DNA of 36,379 bases from CAYYGL01 sp964471235 (GTDB taxonomy: Bacteria; Calditrichota; Calditrichia; RBG-13-44-9; J075): positions 1-36,379 of the forward strand of contig CAYYGL010000023.1 of assembly GCA_964471235.1 (NCBI GenBank), read 5' to 3'. The notes under the pieces were generated by a model. It ran no database searches. It was given only the letters and a program-made list of their open reading frames with translations, and had not been told where the DNA came from. Below, one piece after another: positions 7,866 through 16,534 of the stretch (position 1 is the stretch's first letter; each line of letters begins with the position of its first letter). The translations under genes were made by a program, and so were the position numbers.

Positions 7866-9284
7866 TTAAGGCTTATAAAACCCGATCACATATTCTTCAT
7901 GCATTCTTTTTTGAATCTGGGAGGTTAAATCCGTTGTTGAACCCGCCGGGAGCATCCTTTTGTTCCTGTCTAATTTACGGACACCAATGTAGGGCACTCT
8001 GAAACCGATTTTTTCTCCAATTTCCGCCAGGCATAAATGTGTTTCCGTATCAATTCCTTTCATAACGGAACTGCCGACTACCACAATCGCTGCCTTTTGG
8101 GGTCTCAGCACCCGATACATCTCTCGAAGCGTTCCGGTCATTTCCGTGAAATATCGCCTTAAGATATTCCCTTTTTTAGGGTCGATTTCGGAAATTCCGG
8201 AGACTTTCCGGGAAGTAAACCCGGGTATTGCTTCGAACGGATAATCCGTGGTGGACTCTCCGCCAATATAACTTTTTCTTTGGGTGGTTAAATCGTCGAT
8301 TGAATACCCAAACCAGACCAGGGAAAATTTATGTGCCCGCATGTAATCAATCGCGTTGGAAGCGTAAGGCGGAGAGGTCACAATCAGGTCCACCGTCTCA
8401 TCGGTCAAACATAACTGCTGGGCATCACAAAATCGGATTTCCGGCGCTATCCGGTGGCGATCTTCAACGAGAATATCTTTAATTGTCTGATGAAATTTCT
8501 TCTCAAATTCTTCCAGGGGAGACCGAATCATTTTCGTCACATGTTTTCCCCTTGCGCTATCCCGGTATTCTTCTCCGAAAACCACATTCCCGGATTTATC
8601 AAGTAAAATTTTTGCCTTGTGAGGTCGGGTATGCCCTAAATCAAGAGCGAGAGAAACGCCTCCCGATTTGGTAATGATAATGGAAGAAAAAATCACTTCA
8701 AAAAAATTACGGATCTTATCTTCCTTGATATCACGGATATTTTGTAGAATAGCAAACAACTCTAATTGTATTTCCGGGAGAAACCAATAGTCCACAAACG
8801 CTTTGGTTTTCGGATCAAAGAACGAGTTCAAAGAATTTTGCAAATCGTCACGATTTTTCGTTAGATCGGCTTGAGCCCTTAAATAAATATTCTCCCACTG
8901 TTTCATCAACTTTTTACGATTGACGGGTGTCGTTTTTACCGCAGAAAGCTTTATTGCCAGGGGATCGATATCAAAACCGATAGCTTTCCTGCCAGCCAAG
9001 AAGGCTTCCACAATGGTCGTGCCGGAACCGACCATCGGGTCTAACACCACATCTCCGGGGGTGGTTAATTCGTTTATAAACAACTTGGGTAATTGTGGTG
9101 GGAATTTAGCCGGAAAGGAATGAAAATTATGGGAAAAATACAAGCTGTCCTGCCGGTGGAAATTCAGGTCGCTTTTCAATACGGCAGTTAACCTATCAAA
9201 ATATGTTGCTTTCCCGGAGGTGATTTTCTTCTCTCCGAATAAAGTCAACTGTTCCCGAACGCTATTCGCTCGTTCCTTAGCCAT
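7866..9284 (-). CDS. site-specific DNA methyltransferase (SPPY type, probably cytosine-N4)
   Basis: A 472-residue S-adenosylmethionine-dependent DNA amino-methyltransferase. Near the N-terminus is HNFHSFPAKFPP (about 52-63), followed by motif I, VLDPMVGSGTT (80-90), which binds the cofactor, and GFDIDP (103-108). The catalytic motif IV, TSPPY, comes much later (about 303-307). About 195 residues between them may hold the target-recognition region. SPPY, rather than DPPY or NPPY, usually indicates N4-cytosine methylation; this is inference from family trends. The gene precedes the NgoMIV-like nuclease in the same direction, so it should protect the host at the same CCGG-type site. The ATG at 9284 is preferred over the TTG at 9287. 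A GGTG stands 4 bases upstream of the ATG and AAAGG stands 11 upstream. No controller or vsr gene is seen. Confidence 0.87.
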   Translation of the reverse strand: MAKERANSVREQLTLFGEKKITSGKATYFDRLTAVLKSDLNFHRQDSLYFSHNFHSFPAKFPPQLPKLFINELTTPGDVVLDPMVGSGTTIVEAFLAGRKAIGFDIDPLAIKLSAVKTTPVNRKKLMKQWENIYLRAQADLTKNRDDLQNSLNSFFDPKTKAFVDYWFLPEIQLELFAILQNIRDIKEDKIRNFFEVIFSSIIITKSGGVSLALDLGHTRPHKAKILLDKSGNVVFGEEYRDSARGKHVTKMIRSPLEEFEKKFHQTIKDILVEDRHRIAPEIRFCDAQQLCLTDETVDLIVTSPPYASNAIDYMRAHKFSLVWFGYSIDDLTTQRKSYIGGESTTDYPFEAIPGFTSRKVSGISEIDPKKGNILRRYFTEMTGTLREMYRVLRPQKAAIVVVGSSVMKGIDTETHLCLAEIGEKIGFRVPYIGVRKLDRNKRMLPAGSTTDLTSQIQKRMHEEYVIGFYKP

Positions 9285-9336
9285 CAATCACCGGACCTTT
9301 TAAATGCCTGAAATTGAGAACTCAGTAAATAGTGTC

Positions 9337-9357
9337 TGATCGAAAAATGCCCGATCA
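9337..9357. promoter_or_regulatory. inverted repeat upstream of the methyltransferase gene
   Basis: TGATCG (9337-9342) and CGATCA (9352-9357) form a perfect 6-bp inverted repeat around 9 bases, 53 bases upstream of the methyltransferase start. It could be an operator for autoregulation of the restriction-modification pair or a structure belonging to the nearby insertion element. No sure -10 or -35 was recognised around it. Confidence 0.3.
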
Positions 9358-9533
9358 AGATTAACACGGTGCAAATTTCTCTCGAAGTCAGTCATGCGAC
9401 TCTTATTTTCCCTTCTGCCGAGCCCGGCGGCGCCGCCTGGCTTGGGTCATCTTAAGCGATTTTACACCGGTAGCGCATACGCTTCCCTTCACCCCCGGGG
9501 CGTCTCACTTTCCTTACATCTATGTAGTGCCTC

Positions 9534-10992
9534 TTAAGCCACCTGTTTACAGCGAACCGATTCCGGAGCGGCTCGCAGCAACACATTGCCCAACCGGTGC
9601 AAATTCAAAGAGAGGATCCCCAAAGCAGCATAGCGTTTGAAATGGGGCAATCCCCTATCCGGGCAGCGATTTAAGCCATGATGTTCCAAACTATTTATAT
9701 CCGATTCAACCGCCGCATGACGATACCGTAATCGCTTAAATTCCTTGCTGCCTTCCCGTTCCTGCTCCTGTTGGTCTAAGCGCCCTTTCTTGGGCATCAC
9801 GAACTTCCCCACACGATGAGATAACTTGCGGTAGTTCTCAGGGCTCCAAAACCCTTTATCAAAACTCAGGCTATCGATTTTGCCCCACTTCAACACCCGC
9901 TCTGATAAGGGAACTGCTACATCTACATCCACTTCCTTTTCCATCACCTGGTGCTCTAAAATAAAACCATACTGGTCACTGGCAATCGCAATCGGCAGAC
10001 CCAATTCGATGCGACCACTCGATTTGCCTTTGTTTACCCACCGGGTGTAGGGTTCAAACAAGGAAAACACTTTCTCCTCATGGGGAATCTCTTCTTTGAA
10101 GATAATCCGACGCCTCACCAAATTAATATGCTTGTCTAACATCTCTTCAAAGTATAGTAACTCCATATATATCAAGTTCTTAAGCAGGCTCTCTCCTGAG
10201 AGACCCCTCAAAGCCCCTTTCGAGAGTTTTATCTTCCTGCTCAATTGGCTACTCAATTTCAAATAGGCTAACACTCTCTCTTGCAAACGCTGCTCTCGAT
10301 TACGACCACCCCGAAACATCACCCGGTTAGCAGCCTGAAAAAGACCCCGGGTCTTAGATAACCACCATTTGTATTTGCGCCAACCACAACTCCTCTCACC
10401 CTTAATGAGCCTGCCAATAAGCGTCAAACACTTGCGAGCCGCATCCCAAAGCAAATTGATATCGGTCGGAAAATGAACATTGCTCTCCAATACATAGCTG
10501 TCAACCTTTACCTCAAGACCTTCTTCCTCGTCTTTTTTTTAACAAGTGATGTCCCCTCTTTACCACCAATTCGTTCATCGCTTTGATCGTCTCTTCATCC
10601 AGCAAACCCACATTATCCTTCAACGTCTGAAAGAGGATAACGCTTCAATTTCTCACCAAAACTATTAATACCCAAAAGCGGGCGCACCAGGCTATCATAG
10701 TTGGCGATGTGTTCTAACCGATCATAGTCAGCATCTAACGTTAGGCGAACCACTCCCAATACCAATATCTCCCACAAACTCATTCCCGGACAACCACTGC
10801 AACGATGCTCCACCGATGGAAAAAGTCGCTGCTCTAACAAATCAAATACCCCTTTGTTCAACTCCGGAGTCGTGTAGATATACTGGAGGGCACGTAAAAC
10901 CGGCGGTAATTCATCCCGGCTCCGCTCAGGAATCTTTACCTGTTAATCGGCTGACCACCTAACTCATATTGAACCTCGAATCGTTTTCGCAT
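9534..10992 (-). pseudogene. ISNCY-type DDE transposase, frameshifted
   Basis: Joining four open segments gives one transposase-like protein. The start at 10992 follows AAGGGA and reads MRKRFEVQYELGGQPI; its frame ends at about 10940. The next frame (to about 10625) reads KIPERSRDELPPVLRALQYI and MSLWEILVLGVVRLTLDADY. A third short frame reads LKDNVGLLDEETIKAMNELV. The last and longest frame, from about 10527 to 9534, holds ESNVHFPTDINLLWDAARK, ASDQYGFILEHQV and SFDKGFWSPENYRKL, the blocks with the expected catalytic acids. This order is that of ISNCY-family transposases. The three frame changes fall near 10940, 10622 and 10527; the last lies in a run of eight A on the coding strand. The gene is most likely inactive. 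Sequencing error in the A-run is possible for one shift but hardly for all three. Confidence 0.8.
9534..10992 (-). mobile_element. decayed insertion sequence (ISNCY-type), ends not resolved
   Basis: The extent given is only the transposase region. The true element must be larger, but I could not find matching terminal inverted repeats or a target duplication in the flanks 9285-9533 and 10993-11191. The left flank contains a GC-rich palindromic patch, GGCGGCGCCGCC, near 9426. The element sits directly upstream of the restriction-modification genes, which suggests that it took part in bringing in or rearranging the island. Confidence 0.65.
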
Positions 10993-11102
10993 CCAGCTAT
11001 CCCTTTCATTAAAAAATGGTGAATGTTCCCACAAAATATTGAACTTACACCAAAGATAGTACAAAACAAAGCCACATTCAAGCCATATTTCCAGCGGTAA
11101 AT

Positions 11103-11123
11103 GCAAGTACTATATGTACTTGC
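11103..11123. repeat. 8-bp perfect inverted repeat
   Basis: GCAAGTAC (11103-11110) and GTACTTGC (11116-11123) flank TATAT. It lies between the transposase start and the 3' end of the membrane methyltransferase-like gene, so it could be a remnant of the insertion-element end, a weak terminator or an operator. No T-run follows on either strand. Confidence 0.45.
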
Positions 11124-11191
11124 CTCTTTGCAGCCAATCACTATATACCGTTCGCAGAACAGCGGGAAGAGGTGGAATGATTTGTTCGGCG

Positions 11192-12460
11192 CTATATCTC
11201 AGGAGTGGGTACATCACTCCAGGCCGTTTTCGAGTCTACTGGTTTTTTATTGATAATTTTGCCTGTTTTGGTGTTGACATCTATATAACCAACAGGGATC
11301 CTTTTAGTGTTAAATGCAAATAATTCCTTTCCATAAATACTGTGCTTTGACGGATTATCAATTTCCACAAAAATTATTCTTCTAAATTCACAATTATTAC
11401 AATTCATGTTTGGGTCATGAATATTTAAAGGACAATGATGCCGTCTCGCCATAGATGGTTCGACATTTCTTATTTTTGCCATTTGCGCTGATGGAGAACG
11501 CCTCAAGTGCTCAAACGGATGAAGAACCCAGTCGACAATAAGACCAATTGTGTGATGCTGTTTGTATAAATGATGTTCATTCCCTGTGTTTGCAATCATT
11601 CCCTGCATGATATAGTCCACCGGCATTTCATATCCAAGATACTTCCGGTCTTTGTTTATAAATTCTAAGTTTTCAGACTGTATTGCATTCAGAACAAAGG
11701 CTTCTCTTTCGTTGTCTTCGGGCATAATAGATACCAAAGTAACATTTTCTTTTGAGTGAAGGTAGAGTGAATTCAGGGTGATATTCCTGAATACGAAACC
11801 GCTTCCGATAATGACGATCACAACAGTTGCCAAAATGAGCATATTTTTCGTCTGAAATGGATTTACAGATAATTCGTTAGAGGATTCTATATCTCGAACA
11901 CGTGGGAAAAACATCCCGGTTTTTTGCATATAATCTTTATATGAATCACCATACTGTCGAATCATTCTACGTTCTTCATCTTTGGCTAAGAAGTAATAAA
12001 GAATTAACATCACTGATAAAGTGGAAAGTACTATAAACCGAGGCCATAAAATCGCCATGCCGAGTCCCCATAATCCAAGAGAGGTGTATTGTGGATGACG
12101 CACAAAGCGATAAAGTCCACGATTGGCAATTCCCCATCCGAATATCTTACCAAGATAAACTTGTAGGGCACAAACTATAAAAGTTGTTGAACCAATAACA
12201 AACAGTACAGAACCCAGTATCCGGATAGTCTTGAGGAGAATGGTAGGTGGCAATATTATATGGGGCAGGAAAAAGTGAGTGAGCCATCTTGTCATTGGAT
12301 AGGCATCCAACCAATGGAATATCGGATTGAATACCGAATAGAAAAAGAAAGCAAATGGGCTTATCATGATCATTACTTCAAACGCCATAATGAAAAAAAC
12401 AATAATTCCTCCCTGGGCGATAAGACGTTTACCCCAGTCTTTAAAATCTCCTGTTTTCAT
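11192..12460 (-). CDS. isoprenylcysteine/phospholipid methyltransferase-like membrane protein with extra C-terminal domain
   Basis: A 422-residue protein in two parts. Residues 1-180 hold several transmembrane helices and the ICMT/PEMT-type motif GLYRFVRHPQYTSLGLWG (115-131), followed by DEERRMIRQYGDSYKDYM. These match the SAM-binding region of the family, which methylates isoprenylcysteine, phospholipids or small hydrophobic substrates at the membrane. A further helix (about 207-224) leads into a soluble region of roughly 195 residues that I do not recognise. It contains a Cys/His cluster, RRHHCPLNIHDPNMNCNNC (about 339-357), that could bind a metal. AGAGGT precedes the ATG. The gene stands alone, with about 230 noncoding bases before it and the insertion-element flank after it. 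Substrate unknown. Confidence 0.75.
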   Translation of the reverse strand: MKTGDFKDWGKRLIAQGGIIVFFIMAFEVMIMISPFAFFFYSVFNPIFHWLDAYPMTRWLTHFFLPHIILPPTILLKTIRILGSVLFVIGSTTFIVCALQVYLGKIFGWGIANRGLYRFVRHPQYTSLGLWGLGMAILWPRFIVLSTLSVMLILYYFLAKDEERRMIRQYGDSYKDYMQKTGMFFPRVRDIESSNELSVNPFQTKNMLILATVVIVIIGSGFVFRNITLNSLYLHSKENVTLVSIMPEDNEREAFVLNAIQSENLEFINKDRKYLGYEMPVDYIMQGMIANTGNEHHLYKQHHTIGLIVDWVLHPFEHLRRSPSAQMAKIRNVEPSMARRHHCPLNIHDPNMNCNNCEFRRIIFVEIDNPSKHSIYGKELFAFNTKRIPVGYIDVNTKTGKIINKKPVDSKTAWSDVPTPEI

Positions 12461-12689
12461 TGACCGTTACCTCTACTTGTTGTTTTGATGTTAAACGGAT
12501 TGGGTATCACCTGTTGCTCCAACTTCACCCAAAAAGCTTTTAACATATACCAATGAGATTAGTTCCGGTAATTTCAATTACAAAATTTGCTGCCGCTTCC
12601 CACTCACTTACGGCACTTCTCAAAATACATTTTCTGGAATACACCGTGCGTCTTGCCTGGATGTTCTCCTTGCCCACCCCTTCGCCGCC

Positions 12690-13379
12690 CTATAGTCTCT
12701 CATCCTCCGGGGTGCGCCCGGCCTTGCCGGTCATGGGGACAAAACGCACCGGAATTTTCCGCAGTTTTTCCACCCGGTTTTCGTGTCGGATAATTAACAT
12801 TAATTCCTGCTGCTCTAAGCCCACCGGTACGATCATTCTGCCGCCAACTTTCAATTGCTCCACCAAAGCCGGGGGAATATAGGTTGGAGCGGCGGAAACA
12901 ATTATTCCATCGAAAGGGGCTGCCTCTTCCCACCCTTCATATCCGTCACCGATTTTGAAAAAAACGTTCCGGTAATGGAGTTTCTTCAACTTTTCCCGGG
13001 CACGGCGGGATAAATCCGGTATAATTTCAATCGTATATACTTCCTTTGCCAGTTCTGCCAGTAACGCGGTTTGATAACCGGAACCGGTACCAATTTCCAA
13101 TACCTTTTCGTCGCCGCTTAAATGGAGCTGCTCAATCATATAAGCCACAATAAAAGGCTGGGAAATGGTCTGGTTCATCCCGATGGGAAGGGGTTCATCA
13201 TTATAGGCGCGATTTTGCAGTCGCTGGGGAATAAAAAAATGGCGGGGAACTTTTTCCAGGGCAGTAATTAATCGCGGATTTTGAATGCCCCGGCGAATAA
13301 TTTGTGTTTCGACCATCTCCTTACGTTTGGCAGCATACGTATCCACTCCCTTTGTCTGTTCCGACTTCTTTTCTCCCAT
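12690..13379 (-). CDS. pcm: protein-L-isoaspartate O-methyltransferase
   Basis: A 229-residue SAM-dependent methyltransferase that repairs isoaspartyl residues in aged proteins by methylating the abnormal carboxylate. Diagnostic segments are RRGIQNPRLITALEKVPRH near the N-terminus, the substrate-loop region IGMNQTISQPFIVAYMIEQL, the SAM-binding VLEIGTGSGYQTALLAELA, GDGYEGW, and the typical GGRMIVPVG near the C-terminus. The ATG at 13379 is preferred because GGAAG lies 5 bases upstream; an in-frame TTG at 13391 is the alternative and would add four residues. A deacetylase-family gene lies upstream on the same strand across 165 noncoding bases, so co-transcription is uncertain. The sequence is complete and shows nothing unusual. 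Confidence 0.93.
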   Translation of the reverse strand: MGEKKSEQTKGVDTYAAKRKEMVETQIIRRGIQNPRLITALEKVPRHFFIPQRLQNRAYNDEPLPIGMNQTISQPFIVAYMIEQLHLSGDEKVLEIGTGSGYQTALLAELAKEVYTIEIIPDLSRRAREKLKKLHYRNVFFKIGDGYEGWEEAAPFDGIIVSAAPTYIPPALVEQLKVGGRMIVPVGLEQQELMLIIRHENRVEKLRKIPVRFVPMTGKAGRTPEDERL

Positions 13380-13544
13380 GGTTACTTCCAACCCGTTATA
13401 GGTCTACATCGTTAAGATAGCGGCAATGCGCAAAACCCCTTTTCCACCCATATTTACTGACTGCAAGAGGAAACGTTTCCATGGAATTTAGCACTTCGCC
13501 AGGTTATTTCAAAGTAACTCCGGGTGTTTTTTAACGAAACGATT

Positions 13545-14501
13545 TTACTCTTCCACCAGGGCTTCCAGGTGGGCAACCACACTCTCTGCCAGGTTCTCAT
13601 GATGATAGCCGCCTTCTAAAACGGAAAGTATTTTACCGCCATTGAATTGTTTCATCTCCTTGCGGAGCAGCCGGGTCATCTCCCGATAGCAGTCTGTGGA
13701 GAGTTCCATTTCCGCCAGAGGGTCATCTTTATGGGCATCAAAACCAGCGGAAATAATTAACAAATCCGGGTGATAGTGACGGAGCGCGGGCAGGATTTGT
13801 GCCTCCAGTACCTGAAGGTAGACCTCATCGCCACTGCGAGGCGGGAGGGGGAAGTTCAGCGTGTACCCTTTTCCCACTCCCCTGCCGGTTTCATGCGCCA
13901 TCCCGCTGCCCGGGTATAGCGGGGATTGATGGATGCTGCAAAAAAATACTTCGGCGACATCATAAAAACTGTGCTGGGTGCCGTTGCCATGATGAACATC
14001 CCAATCCATGATAAAGACCCGTTGCAGGGAATAGCGATCCAGAGCATAGCGAGCAGCGATAGCCACATTGTTAAACAGACAGAAACCCATGGCAGCGTCA
14101 AATTCGGCATGATGACCCGGGGGGCGCACCGCGCAGAATACTGAATCGGTGTGCCCGTTTAGCAAATCATCCACCCCTTGCAGGCAGGCACCCACGGCAT
14201 GAAGTGCCGCCTCATACGAATGAGTGGTTACCAGGGTATCTCCACCGTCTAAAACCATTGGTGCATTCTCACATGCCTTCTCTACGGATGCAATATAATC
14301 GGCGCTGTGATTGGTTTTAACCCAGCGGAGATCCGCCGGCTGGGGAACTTTCAGACTCAATTTTCCCCAGATTTGCTGCTCCTGCAAATGTCGGATGATG
14401 ACATTTAACCGTTCCGGATTTTCCGGGTGACGAACATCCGCTAAATGTTCTAAAAAAATCGGGTGGTAATAAAAAAACAACTTCTGCCAGGGGAATGTCA
14501 T
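13545..14501 (-). CDS. histone deacetylase-family zinc amidohydrolase (class II type)
   Basis: A 318-residue arginase/deacetylase-fold enzyme of the AcuC/acetylpolyamine amidohydrolase/HDAC superfamily. RPPGHHAE supplies the catalytic His130-His131 pair. DWDVHHGNGT supplies the zinc ligands Asp168 and His170, and SAGFDAHKDDPL supplies Asp255. LEGGY supplies the transition-state Tyr299 in the class II form. The protein is a single catalytic domain with no signal peptide, so it should act in the cytoplasm. Substrates of bacterial members include acetylated polyamines, acetyl-lysine on enzymes such as acetyl-CoA synthetase, and other acyl amides; which one applies is not visible. It lies upstream of pcm in the same direction; the kinase gene further upstream is 179 bases away. 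The Shine-Dalgarno site is weak (AGAGAA). Confidence 0.92.
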   Translation of the reverse strand: MTFPWQKLFFYYHPIFLEHLADVRHPENPERLNVIIRHLQEQQIWGKLSLKVPQPADLRWVKTNHSADYIASVEKACENAPMVLDGGDTLVTTHSYEAALHAVGACLQGVDDLLNGHTDSVFCAVRPPGHHAEFDAAMGFCLFNNVAIAARYALDRYSLQRVFIMDWDVHHGNGTQHSFYDVAEVFFCSIHQSPLYPGSGMAHETGRGVGKGYTLNFPLPPRSGDEVYLQVLEAQILPALRHYHPDLLIISAGFDAHKDDPLAEMELSTDCYREMTRLLRKEMKQFNGGKILSVLEGGYHHENLAESVVAHLEALVEE

Positions 14502-14680
14502 GAATGTTCTCTTTTTAGTTTTTTCGGTTGTTTGTATTCAACGGAGAAGCCATTTCGGGTGAGGTGGGTTTCTTCCTGTCACCGCGTAGCTCCTCCGGTG
14601 AAGGGGGGGACAAAACAAGTTTTGGGGCTCCGGTGATTCTCCTACACAACTGATGGTCTATCCCTTATGTTCCATTCTCC

Positions 14681-16426
14681 TTACTTCTGGTACACCGGCA
14701 GGAAGATACGAAACGTAGCCCCTTCACCAGGTTGAGAATCTATCTCAATTTGCCCCTTATGCTCCTCGATAATTTTCTTCACAATTGCTAATCCCAATCC
14801 GGTGCCGCTTTCTTTGCCACTGGTGACAAAAGATTCAAAGAGCCGGTTTTGAATTTCCCGGGGAATTCCGGGACCCGTATCAGTAAACTCAAACACAACC
14901 CGGTCATCCCGGTCAAAGACATGAAAAGTAAATTGACCGCCCTTTCCCATGGCTTCCATTGCGTTCTTGGTGATGTTATAAAAAACCCGGTTTAGTTTAT
15001 CAATATCCACATACACCATTTGACGGCTATTTATCTTTGTTTGGAGGGAGGTTTGATTTTGTTGACAGATCTGTTCCAACCGCGGCTTAAATTGCTTCAG
15101 GATATCGACTACATTCGTTTTACGAGGCAGGATGCTGGTTTTCCCTTTGGCAAAATCCAGCACCTCGGTAATCATGTTCATCATGGATTGAATTTCATTG
15201 CGGATGATAGCGGCATACTCTTCCCGTTCGGCATCAACCTGTTCATCCCGCATTAAATCCACAAACCCATAAATGGTATTCACCGGTCCCCGCAGGTCGT
15301 GCACAATGGTGCTCATCAACTGCCCGATGGCAGATAGCCGTTCCCGCTTTACCAGGGTTTCACGCAGGGAGTTCAGTTCGTGTGCACGAGAAATTTTTTG
15401 AGCAACCAGTCCCAGCATTTTCTGCTCATCCGCAAACCGTTGCGACCGCCCCACTTGCACATCCAGTGCTATCAAAATCCCCCGGTGCGTTTCATGAATG
15501 TCAACCGTGGAAAACAAAACCGGCATATCGGACGGGAACGTCATTTCGCCGTTCAAACGAAAAAAATCTTTGATATCTGCCCAGTGGCTGTGGAGTTTAT
15601 CTTTTGTGGGATTTGAGATTAAATCGGTGAGAATAGCCGGCAAAGCGGGAGTCGTATCAAAAAAATGTTCACCCCGATGATTCGATGCACAGAGGATGGC
15701 TTCTTCTTCCGTGGGATAGGCAGAAAGGACCCACTGGGCTTGCAGATGGGATGCGGTTTGTGAAAGAATGCGGGTAAGCATCCCGGAAATATCTTCCACA
15801 CTGTTCAGCATCTGCTCCAGTTCGTAAAGCAAATCGATTTCTTTAAATTTCTTTTCCAGACGATGATATAGTTGGGAATTGGAAATCGATATCGCCACCT
15901 GGGATGCCAGGGCTTCTAATAATGATTCATCTGCTTCGCTGAATACACCTTCCTTCTTGTTAAGCAATTGCAGAACCGCAATTATTTTCCGTTCTGCCCC
16001 CGATGATACGGGCTCCCAGACCGGCATACAGAGAATCGACCGGGTTCGGTAGCCGGTTTTTTTGTCGGTACTGGGGTCAAACCGGTCATCCTGGTACGCA
16101 TCTGCTATGTTAATGGTTTCTCCGGTTTGAGCAACCACCCCGGAAATCCCCTTGCCGATTGTCTGACGGATTTCCTTAACTTCCGCTTTCAAAGCAATTT
16201 TTGACCATATTTCCCCTCGTTCGTGATCGACAATATACAGGGTGCCCCGGTCAGCATTCATCAGGGTGGTTATTTCCTGCACGATTAACCGCAATAATTC
16301 GTCTAATTGCAGAGTGGAACTCAGCGCCTTGCCAATTCGCTGAATGGAATAGACTTCTCGCTCTTTTTGACGGAGTGCCTCTTCCAGTGTTTTCAAATTT
16401 GGTATATCATTTTTTTCCGCTCCCAT
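14681..16426 (-). CDS. GAF domain sensor histidine kinase
   Basis: A 581-residue soluble kinase without transmembrane segments. A short coiled coil (about 10-35) precedes a clear GAF domain (about 40-185, with ADRGTLYIVD and GKGISGVVAQTGETINIAD). A more divergent GAF-like region follows (about 200-350), then HisKA with the H-box IVHDLRGPVN (phospho-acceptor His376) and HATPase with N-box NITKNAMEAM, DTGPGIP (516-522) and GTGLGLAIVKKII (541-553). It would sense a cytoplasmic ligand and phosphorylate a response regulator that is not encoded nearby, so it is an orphan kinase. The ATG at 16426 is chosen for its strong GGAGGGAATT site; an in-frame ATG at 16483 would add 19 residues but has no such site. 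The stop of endonuclease V is 95 bases upstream. A long inverted repeat lies in that gap. Confidence 0.92.
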   Translation of the reverse strand: MGAEKNDIPNLKTLEEALRQKEREVYSIQRIGKALSSTLQLDELLRLIVQEITTLMNADRGTLYIVDHERGEIWSKIALKAEVKEIRQTIGKGISGVVAQTGETINIADAYQDDRFDPSTDKKTGYRTRSILCMPVWEPVSSGAERKIIAVLQLLNKKEGVFSEADESLLEALASQVAISISNSQLYHRLEKKFKEIDLLYELEQMLNSVEDISGMLTRILSQTASHLQAQWVLSAYPTEEEAILCASNHRGEHFFDTTPALPAILTDLISNPTKDKLHSHWADIKDFFRLNGEMTFPSDMPVLFSTVDIHETHRGILIALDVQVGRSQRFADEQKMLGLVAQKISRAHELNSLRETLVKRERLSAIGQLMSTIVHDLRGPVNTIYGFVDLMRDEQVDAEREEYAAIIRNEIQSMMNMITEVLDFAKGKTSILPRKTNVVDILKQFKPRLEQICQQNQTSLQTKINSRQMVYVDIDKLNRVFYNITKNAMEAMGKGGQFTFHVFDRDDRVVFEFTDTGPGIPREIQNRLFESFVTSGKESGTGLGLAIVKKIIEEHKGQIEIDSQPGEGATFRIFLPVYQK

Positions 16427-16477
16427 AATTCCCTCCGTTCGGTTTTTCAAACAATGTGGAGATGTTATTGGTTCAAT

Positions 16478-16534
16478 AGGCAAAAGCTAAAGCAGAGGTT
16501 GGCGCTCTCTATGCCTTTGCTTCAGCTTTTGCCT
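16478..16534. repeat. long imperfect inverted repeat overlapping the 3' end of the endonuclease V gene
   Basis: Arms of 21 bases at 16478-16498 and 16514-16534 are complementary at 19 positions, around a 15-base loop. The first arm begins AGGCAAAAGCT and the second ends AGCTTTTGCCT. The right arm covers the last codons and the stop of endonuclease V. There is no T-run, so it is not a simple intrinsic terminator. It could stabilise the mRNA 3' end, attenuate read-through into the kinase gene, or be a copy of a dispersed palindromic repeat. Confidence 0.7.

Noticed and set aside
10520..10535. Programmed -1 ribosomal frameshift in the transposase A-run
   Set aside because: The frame after the eight-A run is +1 relative to the one before it, not -1, and two further shifts occur elsewhere, so decay is the simpler reading.
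10959..11141. 60-codon open frame before the transposase
   Set aside because: It overlaps the likely transposase start in another frame, and has no family resemblance or ribosome binding site.
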